From contig JAGAIS010000003.1 of NCBI GenBank assembly GCA_017626405.1, positions 1-37,226 on the forward strand: 37,226 bases of DNA. Reading direction: 5' to 3'. The notes under the pieces are model-generated. The model was not told the origin of the DNA, ran no database searches, and saw nothing but the letters and a program-made list of their open reading frames with translations. The position numbers and the translations under genes were made by a program. Shown here in pieces: positions 15,516 through 22,999 of this stretch. Source of the stretch: Bacilli bacterium. Its GTDB lineage: Bacteria; Bacillota_I; Bacilli_A; RF39; UBA660. Numbering within the stretch: the first letter of the stretch is position 1; every line of letters starts with the position of its first letter.

Positions 15516-17068
15516 TTTTTATCACTTCCTTTTAGTGTAGGTACAATATGTACACCTCGTTTAGAGTAATGTATTTTAAAAGCTGTAGTTTCAACCCAGT
15601 TGTTATCTAAGTCTAATACTTTGCCAATTACTTTATCTGATACAACAACTTCCTTATGTTTCCATACGCCGTCTTTGACATTACGTTCAAGTTTACCAGT
15701 ACCAGCATATTTTTTAATAAGATCAACTGTTTCCTGCTTAGTAATTGTTACTTGACTAGATAATCCGTCATAATTCTTACTGTTAGGATCGTGTTTTTCC
15801 CATTTAGATTCTACATATTTGTCTAAGTCATAATCTTGTTTGATTCGTTCTCGTATAGGATTGTCTCGTAAGTATTCTTTTACATTATTTTCCGTACTAC
15901 CTAGATTATACATCTTATTAGCTTTATTTTCAACGCTACGGCTAATATTAGCGGCTTTTTGAGAGGTAGAACGGTCGAATCCATAAGTAAACTCTCTGGA
16001 AGTATCGCGTAGAAGATTATGTTCGTCTAAGAAGTCCTTTAAATCTTGGCGACGTTCTTTTAATTTTACACTAGCTTTCTCTAACATAAGTTGGTCTCCA
16101 GTTTTCTCAGCTACGATAATCTTTTGTTTTTCTATACGGATTTTACGTTCTAGTAAACGCTGCTTCTGATTCAACTCGTATTGTTCTTTATTTTCGTTTA
16201 AATTATAGTGTTTATAAGTTTGTTCACTAACTCCCTCTAAATAGGGGTAGAAAGTATGGCGACAATTAACTCCAGCTAGTCCGTCAACTTCGCCATACCT
16301 TGTAGCGTCATAAAAATTAGGGTATTTATCACTAGAACCCTCTAACATATAGATTTTACCTTGCCAAACAGCGTGGCTAGGGCGTGCTCCCATATGAGAA
16401 GAAACCTCTACTAAGTTAGAACCCCACTCCTTAGCTCGTTGCTCTTGCATAGCAGACATACATTGATTATTAGCTGTTATTACTTGCATACGAACAGCAC
16501 TTTCTAGCGTTCTAGTTATCTTAGTACCGTCTGTACGTTCATAATGAGCACCTTTGATACCTTTTTCAGCTAAACGAGTAGTAGCTTTTCTGATAGACGT
16601 ATTATAGTCATATATTCCTTGTGTTGTTTCAAGATATACTTGGTTAATAATCTTTAAGTATTCCTCGTTAGCACTTTCTAAAGCTGTAGTATTAACTAAA
16701 TTAAATGAATCAATAGCATTAGTAACAGAAGTGTTAAGAATAGATTTTAATTCTTCTGACTTCATTAATGGAACTGGTTTATAGGGAAGAGTGCCTTTTG
16801 AAAATGCTTCCTTAAACGCAGCTTCTTCTATGTTTTCATAACCAGCCTTTTTAAGCATTGTTTTTATCTCAGTAACTGTCTTACCAGAATACTTAGCCAA
16901 CAGCTTAACATTTTCAGAGTGTAACATACCAAGTTCATTGAGTTTTCTAGTGTGCCACTCTAAGGTACCACCGTCAATCTCGTCAACATCTAAACGACTA
17001 GCTATATTACGAAGTAGTTCGGCTTCTATATTCTCATATATTTCTTGTAGGCGTTTATCGTCTTGCAT
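15512..17068 (-). CDS. Phage minor capsid protein with C-terminal toxin-50-like domain
   Basis: 518 residues. The N-terminal two thirds match the Phage_min_cap2/SPP1 gp7-like head morphogenesis proteins: helical start, RMQVITANNQCM, SSHMGARPSHAVWQGKIY (read in parts) and YGEVDGLAGVNCRHTFYPYL. A charged coiled region (about 295-350) follows. Residues about 415-512 resemble polymorphic toxin type 50 domains: KWEKHDPNSKNY, LIKKYAGTGKL, W-KHKE, VIGK and the ending FKIHYSKRGVHIVP with a conserved His-Tyr-Ser. Minor head proteins of this class are carried inside or at the portal vertex and can enter the cell with the DNA. The toxin-like activity is inferred. Confidence 0.85.
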   Translation of the reverse strand: MQDDKRLQEIYENIEAELLRNIASRLDVDEIDGGTLEWHTRKLNELGMLHSENVKLLAKYSGKTVTEIKTMLKKAGYENIEEAAFKEAFSKGTLPYKPVPLMKSEELKSILNTSVTNAIDSFNLVNTTALESANEEYLKIINQVYLETTQGIYDYNTSIRKATTRLAEKGIKGAHYERTDGTKITRTLESAVRMQVITANNQCMSAMQEQRAKEWGSNLVEVSSHMGARPSHAVWQGKIYMLEGSSDKYPNFYDATRYGEVDGLAGVNCRHTFYPYLEGVSEQTYKHYNLNENKEQYELNQKQRLLERKIRIEKQKIIVAEKTGDQLMLEKASVKLKERRQDLKDFLDEHNLLRDTSREFTYGFDRSTSQKAANISRSVENKANKMYNLGSTENNVKEYLRDNPIRERIKQDYDLDKYVESKWEKHDPNSKNYDGLSSQVTITKQETVDLIKKYAGTGKLERNVKDGVWKHKEVVVSDKVIGKVLDLDNNWVETTAFKIHYSKRGVHIVPTLKGSDKK

Positions 17069-17071
17069 AAA

Positions 17072-18418
17072 CTACACCTCTAGGACTTGCTCTTTAGGTT
17101 TTCTTGATTCCATTGTTTCTATTTTCTTAATAGCTTCGTCTTCTGTTATCTTATAAACTCGAACATAGTATTCTACCTTGTCAATAATTCCAGCGTTATA
17201 CTCGATCATAGCTTGTCGTTTAACTTCTGCCATATCTTCGATAATAGAATCGTCAAAGTTAATAGTAGTATCTCCAGTATAGACTTTACCAGTTTTAAGA
17301 TACATAACAGCTTCAACCATACCTATAAGAGCTGGTTCTAAGATAACCTCGTGCTTTTGGATATTTCTAAACATCTCAGAATTATCGCTAATAGTCTCTG
17401 TAGCTGTTTTAACTTGTCCTTTTTCCCATTTATAGCCTTGATCTCCGAATCCAATCTTTTTACCATACAAGTTAAGGTTAGTCTGTAGTCCTGTATCGTG
17501 AGCGTCTGCACGTATATCGAACTTAGATTCTTGGATCATTTCTTTACCGTCTTCGTCTGGCATAGCATAGAACTCTATATCGTTCTCGTCGAATACTGGA
17601 ACAGCGTCTCCGTTCTCTAAATCAACATTAAGAGCACCACTTTTAACAAAGATACGTTTCTTACCTAGATTAAACTCGTTCTTATAGCTATCATAAATAA
17701 GATCTATTGTCTTCATTTCGTCAATGGCGTTAGCAAAGATAGCCATACCCATAGGATTACCCATATCAATATTGTTAACTATGTTAGGCTTTATAATCTG
17801 GAAAGTTTTAACGTCGTTCCATACTACTGGCATAACGTTCTTAGGAAGATCTCCCTCTTTGAAAGTACCGTCATTATTAGCAATAATTATTTTGTTTTCT
17901 ACACGATACTTAGCGAAGAATTGTGTATGTATATTAATATAAAAAGTCTTTTGTTCTCCAGATTCAATAATACTAGCAAAGGCACAATCTATTATTTCTC
18001 CCTTTTTCCAACGAAGAGGGAAAATCATAGGGGCTATAACATAATCAATAACAGCTTGATCCGAAGCTTTATACTCAACAAAAGCTCCGGTACCTAAAGC
18101 GAAAGTTTCTTCTACTAGTTGGTTAGAATTAAGCCAGAAGTTATTCCTCTCTAAAATCTCGTCCAAAGTATTCTGATCGGTAGTAGAAATAGTAACCTTT
18201 TCACTCATTAACTTATTAGCCCAATCCTCACAACCTTTTTTAGCCATACCTAAAGTATAACGTTCTCTAGGAACTTGTCTTTTACCATTATATTGTTTGT
18301 AAGAGTGGAACTCTTTAACTTTCCCAGCGTACCACTCACGCCAAGTATTAATATACCCGTAATAATCCGAATTAATATTATAACCTAAACTTCTTAAATA
18401 TTCTATAATTGTCTCCAT
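17072..18418 (-). CDS. Portal protein (SPP1 gp6-like)
   Basis: A 448-residue protein between the terminase and the minor capsid gene. It begins with YLRSLGYNINSDYYGYINTWREWYAGKV in part, then ERYTLGMAKKGCEDWANKLMSE, both typical of phage portal proteins of the SPP1 gp6 group. The central beta region has FFAKYRVENK and the stem helices include IDEMKTIDLIYDSYKNEF. The C-terminal crown is acidic. It forms the dodecameric ring for packaging and tail attachment. The start overlaps the stop of the small membrane peptide upstream (TAATG). Confidence 0.9.
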   Translation of the reverse strand: METIIEYLRSLGYNINSDYYGYINTWREWYAGKVKEFHSYKQYNGKRQVPRERYTLGMAKKGCEDWANKLMSEKVTISTTDQNTLDEILERNNFWLNSNQLVEETFALGTGAFVEYKASDQAVIDYVIAPMIFPLRWKKGEIIDCAFASIIESGEQKTFYINIHTQFFAKYRVENKIIIANNDGTFKEGDLPKNVMPVVWNDVKTFQIIKPNIVNNIDMGNPMGMAIFANAIDEMKTIDLIYDSYKNEFNLGKKRIFVKSGALNVDLENGDAVPVFDENDIEFYAMPDEDGKEMIQESKFDIRADAHDTGLQTNLNLYGKKIGFGDQGYKWEKGQVKTATETISDNSEMFRNIQKHEVILEPALIGMVEAVMYLKTGKVYTGDTTINFDDSIIEDMAEVKRQAMIEYNAGIIDKVEYYVRVYKITEDEAIKKIETMESRKPKEQVLEV

Positions 18419-18549
18419 TATTCAACATCTCCATTTCTGTTAGGATATATAGCGTCCCATACTTCTTCTTTATGAGCTGCTAAAATACATATAGCAACAG
18501 TACCTAAAGCTGCTACTATAGTTATAACTATTGAAATTAAAGTATTCAT
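18418..18549 (-). CDS. 43-residue single-pass membrane peptide between terL and portal
   Basis: A short frame with an ideal ribosome site (AAGGAG seven bases before the ATG). The peptide begins MNTLISIVITIVAALGTVAI, a clear membrane helix, and ends with a charged tail (HKEEVWDAIYPNRNGDVE). Its stop codon overlaps the portal start (TAATG), indicating coupled translation. Function unknown. The position between terminase and portal is unusual for a membrane peptide. Confidence 0.7.
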   Translation of the reverse strand: MNTLISIVITIVAALGTVAICILAAHKEEVWDAIYPNRNGDVE

Positions 18550-18560
18550 AACATCACTCC

Positions 18561-19904
18561 TTATCGTAAAATTAATTTCATTTGTTTTTCTATCGAATAC
18601 TCGAAACTATCGAGAGAGTCGATATTATAATTTCCGTCGTCCAAGCGAACGTCGTCTAATTCTTCCTCGTCCCATACTGCATTATCGAAAGCAGATATAG
18701 TGTTAGGGCACTTTTCTTTAACAATCCATAATCTATCCTGTCCGAACATAGCCGTAGTAAAGCGAATACGGTCTATAATTTCGTTTTTTAACGCATTATG
18801 AATCATTATAGGGTAGCCTCTTAAAATCCCCTTAGAATCGGTATATTTAGCTTTTCTAAGTGCTACTTTTAAACCATTGATAAGAGTTGTCTCAGCACTA
18901 TCACAATATACGTCGTGTAACTGCGGGAATCTGTGGAAAGCGTTCGTAACGAACTCTACAAAGTTTGAATCTAACTGTTGTGGTGTTAATTCTTCCTTGT
19001 GATACCACTCGTCAGCAATAATAACCTCTTTAAATCCTCTTGTTACTAAAGTAAGAGTAAAGGAAGTAGCGGACTTATTTCCTCCAAAGTCCACACCCAC
19101 ATAAGCAGCTACTATCTCCTTGTTATACTTATTTATAAATTCCTCATAAGTAATAACTCGGCTATCGTCAAACGTAATATAAATACGTCCCTCAGCTGTT
19201 ACCCATAATCCCTCAACATTACGCTTATAAAAGACTCCAGCAAACATACGCTTATAGCGTAACTTAACTTTTTCAGATAACGTAAGGTTATCGTCCATAG
19301 TAAAGTGAAGATATAAGAATCTTTTTTCTGCAGCTTTATCTATAAAGTCTGTCTTAAACCAGTGGTTAGGATTTTTAGGATTGCAGTTAAACCAATACTT
19401 AGCTCCCTCAATAGAACATCTAGCCATAGCTTGATCTACGAAAGAGTAAGGCATAAGTGCTACCTCGTCAAAAAAGACGCCCGCAAGCGTCATACCTTGT
19501 ATTAAGTCTTGTGAAGATTCGTCCTTACCACCAAACAAGTAGAAGTTATTATAAGAATCTCCTTTATAGACTATTATTAAATTATCTGTACGTCGTTCCT
19601 CGTACTTATAACCTAAAGTTAGAATCTGTTTTTTTAATGTATTGATAACATTACGTCGCAAGGATCCGATTGTCTTACCACATAAAGCAAAATCTACACC
19701 GTCAAAGTTTGTCATAGCCCATAGAACGAAAGAGGGAGCCATTGATATAGTTTTACCGGATCTAACAGCACCGTCTGCTATAACTCCGTCATAGTCTTTG
19801 TAAGGACTACCGTCGCACCACCACGACATTATCTTTAATTGTTTCTTAGAGAGCGGACTCCAGATAAAAGGCTTACTGTGTCTTTTCTTTTTCAGTTTTA
19901 ACAT
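18561..19904 (-). CDS. terL: Terminase large subunit
   Basis: A 447-residue packaging motor. The Walker A-like motif is GAVRSGKT (residues 45-52) and Walker B is VFFDE (143-147). The C-terminal RNase-H-like nuclease domain starts at VGVDFGGNKSATSF, with a second acidic site at VYCDSAET. The order fits the Terminase_3/PBSX group. It overlaps the small subunit gene by 32 bases; the start is supported by GAGG eight bases upstream. Confidence 0.95.
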   Translation of the reverse strand: MLKLKKKRHSKPFIWSPLSKKQLKIMSWWCDGSPYKDYDGVIADGAVRSGKTISMAPSFVLWAMTNFDGVDFALCGKTIGSLRRNVINTLKKQILTLGYKYEERRTDNLIIVYKGDSYNNFYLFGGKDESSQDLIQGMTLAGVFFDEVALMPYSFVDQAMARCSIEGAKYWFNCNPKNPNHWFKTDFIDKAAEKRFLYLHFTMDDNLTLSEKVKLRYKRMFAGVFYKRNVEGLWVTAEGRIYITFDDSRVITYEEFINKYNKEIVAAYVGVDFGGNKSATSFTLTLVTRGFKEVIIADEWYHKEELTPQQLDSNFVEFVTNAFHRFPQLHDVYCDSAETTLINGLKVALRKAKYTDSKGILRGYPIMIHNALKNEIIDRIRFTTAMFGQDRLWIVKEKCPNTISAFDNAVWDEEELDDVRLDDGNYNIDSLDSFEYSIEKQMKLILR

Positions 19905-20403
19905 CTGATTCCTCGTCGTCCCATATAGAAGTCATTTGACCTTGAATAGCTTGGATAATAGAACCACTCAAACCTTTGTCGCTCTCTAATTCCTTAGCTT
20001 GAAGTTCTAGTTCTTTCTTCTTCAATTCTAACTCTTGCCATTTAAACTCTTTATCTATAATCGTTCCATAAGCCATAGCTAAGTCTCTAACTGTTGTAAA
20101 CATATCTATATTATCGACTTTATCTTCTATAGCCTGTAACAATTTACCTAATAATTTCTTAGTATTTTCCTTTCGGTCGTTCATATCTTGTATGACTTCC
20201 TTAGTATTATTATTTTTTTTCTCCTCTAACTGTTTCGTACTTTCAGATCCAGCGTGTCTCTTTATTATCTTTCTTACACCAGTGTCAGACATACCGAATT
20301 TACGAGCAGTTTCACTATAATTATTGCACTCCAAATAAAAAGCAATTATTTCTTTTTGTTCTTTATCTGTTTTTTGGGTACGTTTAGATTTCTTTTCTCC
20401 CAT
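19873..20403 (-). CDS. terS: Terminase small subunit
   Basis: 176 residues. The N-terminal DNA-binding part has a helix-turn-helix (AFYLECNNYSETARKFGMSD then TGVRKIIKRH), followed by a coiled oligomerisation region (about 55-150) with the LELKKKELELQAKELES heptads. It recognises the packaging site and recruits TerL. Its start lies inside the end of the upstream 95-residue gene (58-base overlap). Confidence 0.85.
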   Translation of the reverse strand: MGEKKSKRTQKTDKEQKEIIAFYLECNNYSETARKFGMSDTGVRKIIKRHAGSESTKQLEEKKNNNTKEVIQDMNDRKENTKKLLGKLLQAIEDKVDNIDMFTTVRDLAMAYGTIIDKEFKWQELELKKKELELQAKELESDKGLSGSIIQAIQGQMTSIWDDEESDVKTEKEKTQ

Positions 20404-20633
20404 AGATCTTTCAACCTTAATAACAATTCTTGCTTATTTTTTATCCACTCTTTATGCTCGATACAAAAGCCCTCCTTTTCGGGGTGGGGCTCTGTGTATT
20501 TCAGCATTATACTTCTTGTTATACACTTATATTCCTCGTTATACTTCTCGAACGTGGAAATAGTTATATTATAATACTGACTTTTCTCGGATAAACTTAT
20601 AAACAGCTGCTTAATATATCTATCTAAATTCAT
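20346..20633 (-). CDS. Conserved-type phage protein upstream of terS, unknown function
   Basis: 95 residues, helical, basic at the end (KKQIKNKKK). No known domain is visible. Its ATG overlaps the TGA of a six-codon leader frame (20630-20650, MKAIDI) that itself has the strong AAGGAGG site, so translation probably depends on re-initiation after the leader. It overlaps terS by 58 bases at its 3' end. It may help in packaging-site recognition, judged from position only. Confidence 0.5.
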   Translation of the reverse strand: MNLDRYIKQLFISLSEKSQYYNITISTFEKYNEEYKCITRSIMLKYTEPHPEKEGFCIEHKEWIKNKQELLLRLKDLWEKRNLNVPKKQIKNKKK

Positions 20634-20675
20634 ATATCTATCGCTTTCATAATTGCAACGCCTCCTTATAAGTGC

Positions 20676-20712
20676 AAAAAAAAGACATTACGCCTCTGGA
20701 TAGCAATGTCTT
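20676..20712 (-). terminator. Terminator upstream of the late operon
   Basis: On the minus strand AAGACATT pairs with AATGTCTT across a 15-base loop, followed by eight T. It lies between the 65-residue gene and the terminase genes, with no room for a full promoter before the next gene. Late transcription from the right must therefore read through it. Confidence 0.7.
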
Positions 20713-20758
20713 AGTGATTTCTCTTTTAGTAAAGGAGAAAGTATCTACCTTTTTATTG

Positions 20759-20956
20759 TTACTCTTTGACTTCCTCAAAGATATAGTTACCGATAAGAAT
20801 ATCGTTAGGAATCTCTGGCATATCTAAATATACTACAGTAGTATCTATTACGCCTATAATACCAATCTTATTCTTTTCTTGGTCGTACACCTCGAACTTG
20901 GTACCGTTTTTAATCTCTTTATCTTTTACTTTCTGGATAAAAGTACTTTGATCCAT
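20759..20956 (-). CDS. Small beta-rich protein, unknown function
   Basis: 65 residues: helix (MDQSTFIQKVKD) then beta strands (GTKFEVYDQEKNKIGIIGVI, VVYLDMPEIP, GNYIFEEV). A strong ribosome site (GGAGG) and an extended -10 promoter precede it, and a terminator follows, so it can form a single-gene transcript. It sits between the RNA cluster and the packaging genes. No recognised family. Confidence 0.65.
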   Translation of the reverse strand: MDQSTFIQKVKDKEIKNGTKFEVYDQEKNKIGIIGVIDTTVVYLDMPEIPNDILIGNYIFEEVKE

Positions 20957-20979
20957 ATTGATTCCTCCGTTTCACAATA

Positions 20980-21005
20980 ATTATATCATAGATACTGTAC
21001 CAACA
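20980..21005 (-). promoter_or_regulatory. Extended -10 promoter before the 65-residue gene
   Basis: On the minus strand TGATATAAT gives a perfect -10 with the TGn extension. A poor -35 (TTGTTG, spacer 15) lies upstream, as is usual for extended -10 promoters. It points at 20956 and, past the terminator, at the late genes. An eight-base inverted repeat (ACAACATA...TATGTTGT) spans the DNA just upstream. Confidence 0.5.
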
Positions 21006-21112
21006 ACATACGATAATATCACTCCTAGGTTCCCGGGACAGACTCCCACCGCTTGTATTATACCAATATGTTGTCAGTACACTACCTAAGATAGAGTGTA
21101 CTATTTATAAAA

Positions 21113-21189
21113 TGGTAGGGAAGATAGGAATCGAACCTACGACCACACGTATATCAGGCGCGTACTCTAACCAACTGAGTTACTTCCCT
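21113..21189 (-). tRNA. tRNA-Ile (anticodon GAT)
   Basis: A 77-base cloverleaf with encoded CCA. The acceptor AGGGAAG pairs with CTTCCCT; D arm ACTC/GAGT with a GG-containing loop; anticodon loop CTGATAT; T arm GTAGG-TTCGAAT-CCTAT. The closing pair of the anticodon stem (31/39) is C-A. The GAT anticodon reads ATC and ATT. Confidence 0.92.
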
Positions 21190-21192
21190 ATA

Positions 21193-21269
21193 TGGTTGTC
21201 CAGCTTAGACTTGAACTAAGGATCTTTCGGATATAAGCCGACTGCTCTAACCAACTGAGCTACTGGACA
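21193..21269 (-). tRNA. tRNA-Ile (anticodon TAT)
   Basis: A 77-base cloverleaf with encoded CCA, three bases from the previous tRNA. The acceptor TGTCCAG pairs with CTGGACA; D arm GCTC/GAGC; anticodon loop CTTATAT; T arm CTTAG-TTCAAGT-CTAAG. The 27/43 pair is a G-A mismatch. The UAU anticodon reads the AUA codon directly. Most bacteria use a CAU tRNA modified with lysidine for this codon, so a UAU form is notable. Confidence 0.88.
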
Positions 21270-21512
21270 GTAAAAACTATTTCCCTAAGCAATAACCGTG
21301 GTTGCCCATTACGACAACTTACTTAGGATTACGACTAATAGCTTAGCGTACGACGGTCGTAACCAACGTGAAGCCTTGTTCGTTCACGAGAACACGTTTT
21401 AAACGTGTCTTATCAATTAGAAGCCGATAAGCCAGAGCTTAGAAAGGAGTTTGTAAGGACTTACACCTTACTGACATCTTAGGTTTATACGAAATATGAA
21501 TAATAGCATAAT
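21270..21512 (-). other. Gene-free stretch of consecutive hairpins, possible degenerate tRNA(s) or structured RNA
   Basis: No protein gene is visible. Six stems follow one another: 21284-21327 (CCTAAG/CTTAGG enclosing GTTG/CAAC), 21349-21361 (TACGA/TCGTA), 21367-21388 (CGTGAA/TTCACG), 21392-21408 (ACACG/CGTGT with a seven-base loop), 21409-21431 (CTTATC/GATAAG) and 21453-21471 (GTAAGG/CCTTAC with a seven-base loop). Read on the minus strand, the stems ending at 21431, 21408 and 21388 resemble the D, anticodon and variable arms of a Leu tRNA with loop TTTAAAA (anticodon TAA). No acceptor stem or CCA can be fitted, so I do not call a tRNA. Confidence 0.45.
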
Positions 21513-21624
21513 TGGAGCTAGTAGAGAGTTATGACCTCCCACGGGATCTTCTCAGATTACCCAACTATAATTCGTAGTCCCATTACCACAAAGTATAGTT
21601 CTGTCTCTATTCCAGCATACTAGC
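21513..21624 (-). tRNA. Aberrant Leu-like tRNA with an expanded anticodon arm and long variable arm
   Basis: A 112-base element ending in CCA. The acceptor GCTAGTA pairs perfectly with TACTAGC. TG and a Leu-like D arm (CTG-GAATAGAGA-CAG) follow. The anticodon arm starts ACTATA/TATAGT, but a 24-base loop replaces the normal seven; inside it TTTGTGGT pairs with ACTACGAA around AATGGG. A variable-arm hairpin (GGG-x2-ATCT/AGAT-CCC) and a T arm (GGGAG-GTCATAA-CTCTC) complete it. The D loop lacks GG and the T loop departs from TTCRA. It could be a non-decoding tRNA-like RNA. Confidence 0.55.
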
Positions 21625-21629
21625 ATAAA

Positions 21630-21703
21630 TGGTTTCGGTAGTAGGATTTGCACCTAACCTCGGGAATATGGAACCCTTATGCGACTATCACACCGCTACC
21701 GAG
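21630..21703 (-). tRNA. Divergent tRNA-like element, Trp(CCA)-like if the loop is seven bases
   Basis: 74 bases ending in CCA, five bases from the Leu-like element. The acceptor CTCGGTA pairs with TACCGAA except for a C1-A72 mismatch, as in initiator tRNAs. The D arm is weak (GTG/CGC) and lacks GG. The anticodon arm is poor (GGG with TTC wobble, or GGG/CCC with a nine-base loop TTCCATATT). The T arm is TAGG-TGCAAAT-CCTA. The overall size is right for a tRNA but identity is uncertain. Confidence 0.5.
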
Positions 21704-21780
21704 ATATGTTGTAGATTTTTCTTTTTAATCGGGGCAATCTACGAGCCTTGTTAATTATTCACATTACCATTTTATCACTT

Positions 21781-22248
21781 TTAAAGTGTATTTTCAGTGT
21801 AATAATTAGCTTTTATTTTTCTTTCTATATCAGCACTTACTTGCTTAATACGATCTAGTGAGTAACATAGTCTATCAGCTATCTGTTGCAGAGTGTAACT
21901 ACGTTCTTCAAAATACTTCAAACTTACAACTCGATACTCCAAACTGTCATTACCAGATATATTCTCAATACTTTGTAAAATTATTTCCATACGTTTTAAA
22001 CGATTCTGTATTGTATTAACGTTCTTGATAGCTTCCTCTAAATCTTTGGCGATTCCTGTCTCTTCTAATTCCTCCAGATAAGATAACATCTTATCCTTAT
22101 CGGAATTTCCACCAGAGCCTATAGATTGTTTATATCTTACTGTTATAGGGAAGTATTTATCGAATATTGTAGATTGTTTCTCTTGTAGAGTTCTTAGACG
22201 CTCTGTAGCACACTGTAGATCTGCTATTTGTTTATAGTAATTATCCAT
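21781..22248 (-). CDS. Late-gene transcription regulator, ArpU/RinA-like with sigma-4-type HTH
   Basis: 155 residues. The N-terminal two thirds are helical coiled coil. The C-terminal part (about 105-150) is a sigma-70 region-4-like helix-turn-helix: LEYRVVSLKYFEERSYTLQQIADRL then SLDRIKQVSADIERKI (read in parts). This arrangement and the location between early genes and the terminase match ArpU/RinA-type late activators (DUF1492 group) of Gram-positive phages. It probably activates transcription into the tRNA cluster and packaging genes. Confidence 0.75.
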   Translation of the reverse strand: MDNYYKQIADLQCATERLRTLQEKQSTIFDKYFPITVRYKQSIGSGGNSDKDKMLSYLEELEETGIAKDLEEAIKNVNTIQNRLKRMEIILQSIENISGNDSLEYRVVSLKYFEERSYTLQQIADRLCYSLDRIKQVSADIERKIKANYYTENTL

Positions 22249-22262
22249 AACATACCTCCTTA

Positions 22263-22523
22263 TTATTCTGGTCTAATAACTTCTGTACCGTCGTCGTTTA
22301 ATTTATAACCACCAGCTGTCTCGATTTTATCTAACGTATCGAATATAACTTTTTTAAATAATTCCCAAGACTCTTCGTCTTCTTTACACATCTGTATTAG
22401 TACTTCTTCGTTAGCTTGAGATCCGAATCTAACCTTTGCTTCTCCGTTCCCTTGTGGTTGTATTTCTGCACATATTAGCATAAGTTCAAATAATTTAGTT
22501 TCTTGTTTTTCACTTTTGTTCAT
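22263..22523 (-). CDS. Small phage protein, unknown function
   Basis: 86 residues, acidic, mixed alpha/beta, ending KLNDDGTEVIRPE. No known motif. It overlaps the upstream gene's end by four bases and has a strong GGAGG site. It sits in a block of small early proteins just before the late regulator. Confidence 0.6.
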   Translation of the reverse strand: MNKSEKQETKLFELMLICAEIQPQGNGEAKVRFGSQANEEVLIQMCKEDEESWELFKKVIFDTLDKIETAGGYKLNDDGTEVIRPE

Positions 22524-22858
22524 TTCGTTTCCTCCTTTACTTTATTCTCGATATTTTCAAAAGCTTTATTTGTCGTATTTTTAATTGCTAAGAAAGTAGA
22601 TTTATCTTTCTTACATATGGTTTCAAGGAAAGGAGAGTTATAAGTAGTGATATTAAAAGATCCGTCTTTAGTACCTTGTGAATATACTACTTTTAATAAA
22701 TCTGTCTCTTTTTCTTGTTCTTCTAATTCCTGCAATCTTCTTTCGTCGATAATAGCGTCTATATCTTCGCCAAAATCTTCGTCCCCCCGATTTTCTTTGG
22801 GCTCACAATATTCGTCGTAGCCCGGATAATAACTATCTAAGTCTGTTGTATCTATCAT
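22520..22858 (-). CDS. Small acidic phage protein, unknown function
   Basis: I choose the ATG at 22858 (112 residues, MIDTTDLDSYYPGYDEY...) because AGGAGG lies seven bases upstream. The first 50 residues are very acidic and tyrosine-rich, a central helix is EERRLQELEEQEKE-like, and the last 50 residues are mixed. Its ribosome site lies inside the end of the upstream membrane peptide gene, so the two are coupled. Not recognised. Confidence 0.6.
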   Translation of the reverse strand: MIDTTDLDSYYPGYDEYCEPKENRGDEDFGEDIDAIIDERRLQELEEQEKETDLLKVVYSQGTKDGSFNITTYNSPFLETICKKDKSTFLAIKNTTNKAFENIENKVKEETK

Positions 22859-22997
22859 TTTTAGTCCTCCTACGATATTTCTTATTAGCAAAGAAACATA
22901 TATAAATTGACTTTATAATGCAGCAGAGAAAAGCAATTAATAATAATACAATGATAAATAAAATTAGACCTACAATAATTCCCAATAAAATCTCCAT
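22833..22997 (-). CDS. 54-residue membrane peptide, unknown function
   Basis: Strong ribosome site (GGAGG, seven bases). The peptide starts MEILLGIIVGLILFIIVLLL, a long hydrophobic helix, then CC and a basic tail (KKYRRRTKNDRYNRLR). Only two bases separate it from the upstream gene's stop and it overlaps the next gene by 26 bases. A hydrophobic helix with a positively charged cytoplasmic end suggests a membrane anchor. Function not known. Confidence 0.65.
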   Translation of the reverse strand: MEILLGIIVGLILFIIVLLLIAFLCCIIKSIYICFFANKKYRRRTKNDRYNRLR

Positions 22998-22999
22998 AT

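Noticed and set aside
21270..21703. tmRNA or group I intron in the RNA cluster
   Set aside because: No tag frame, no tmRNA acceptor pattern, and none of the conserved group I core sequences could be recognised by eye.
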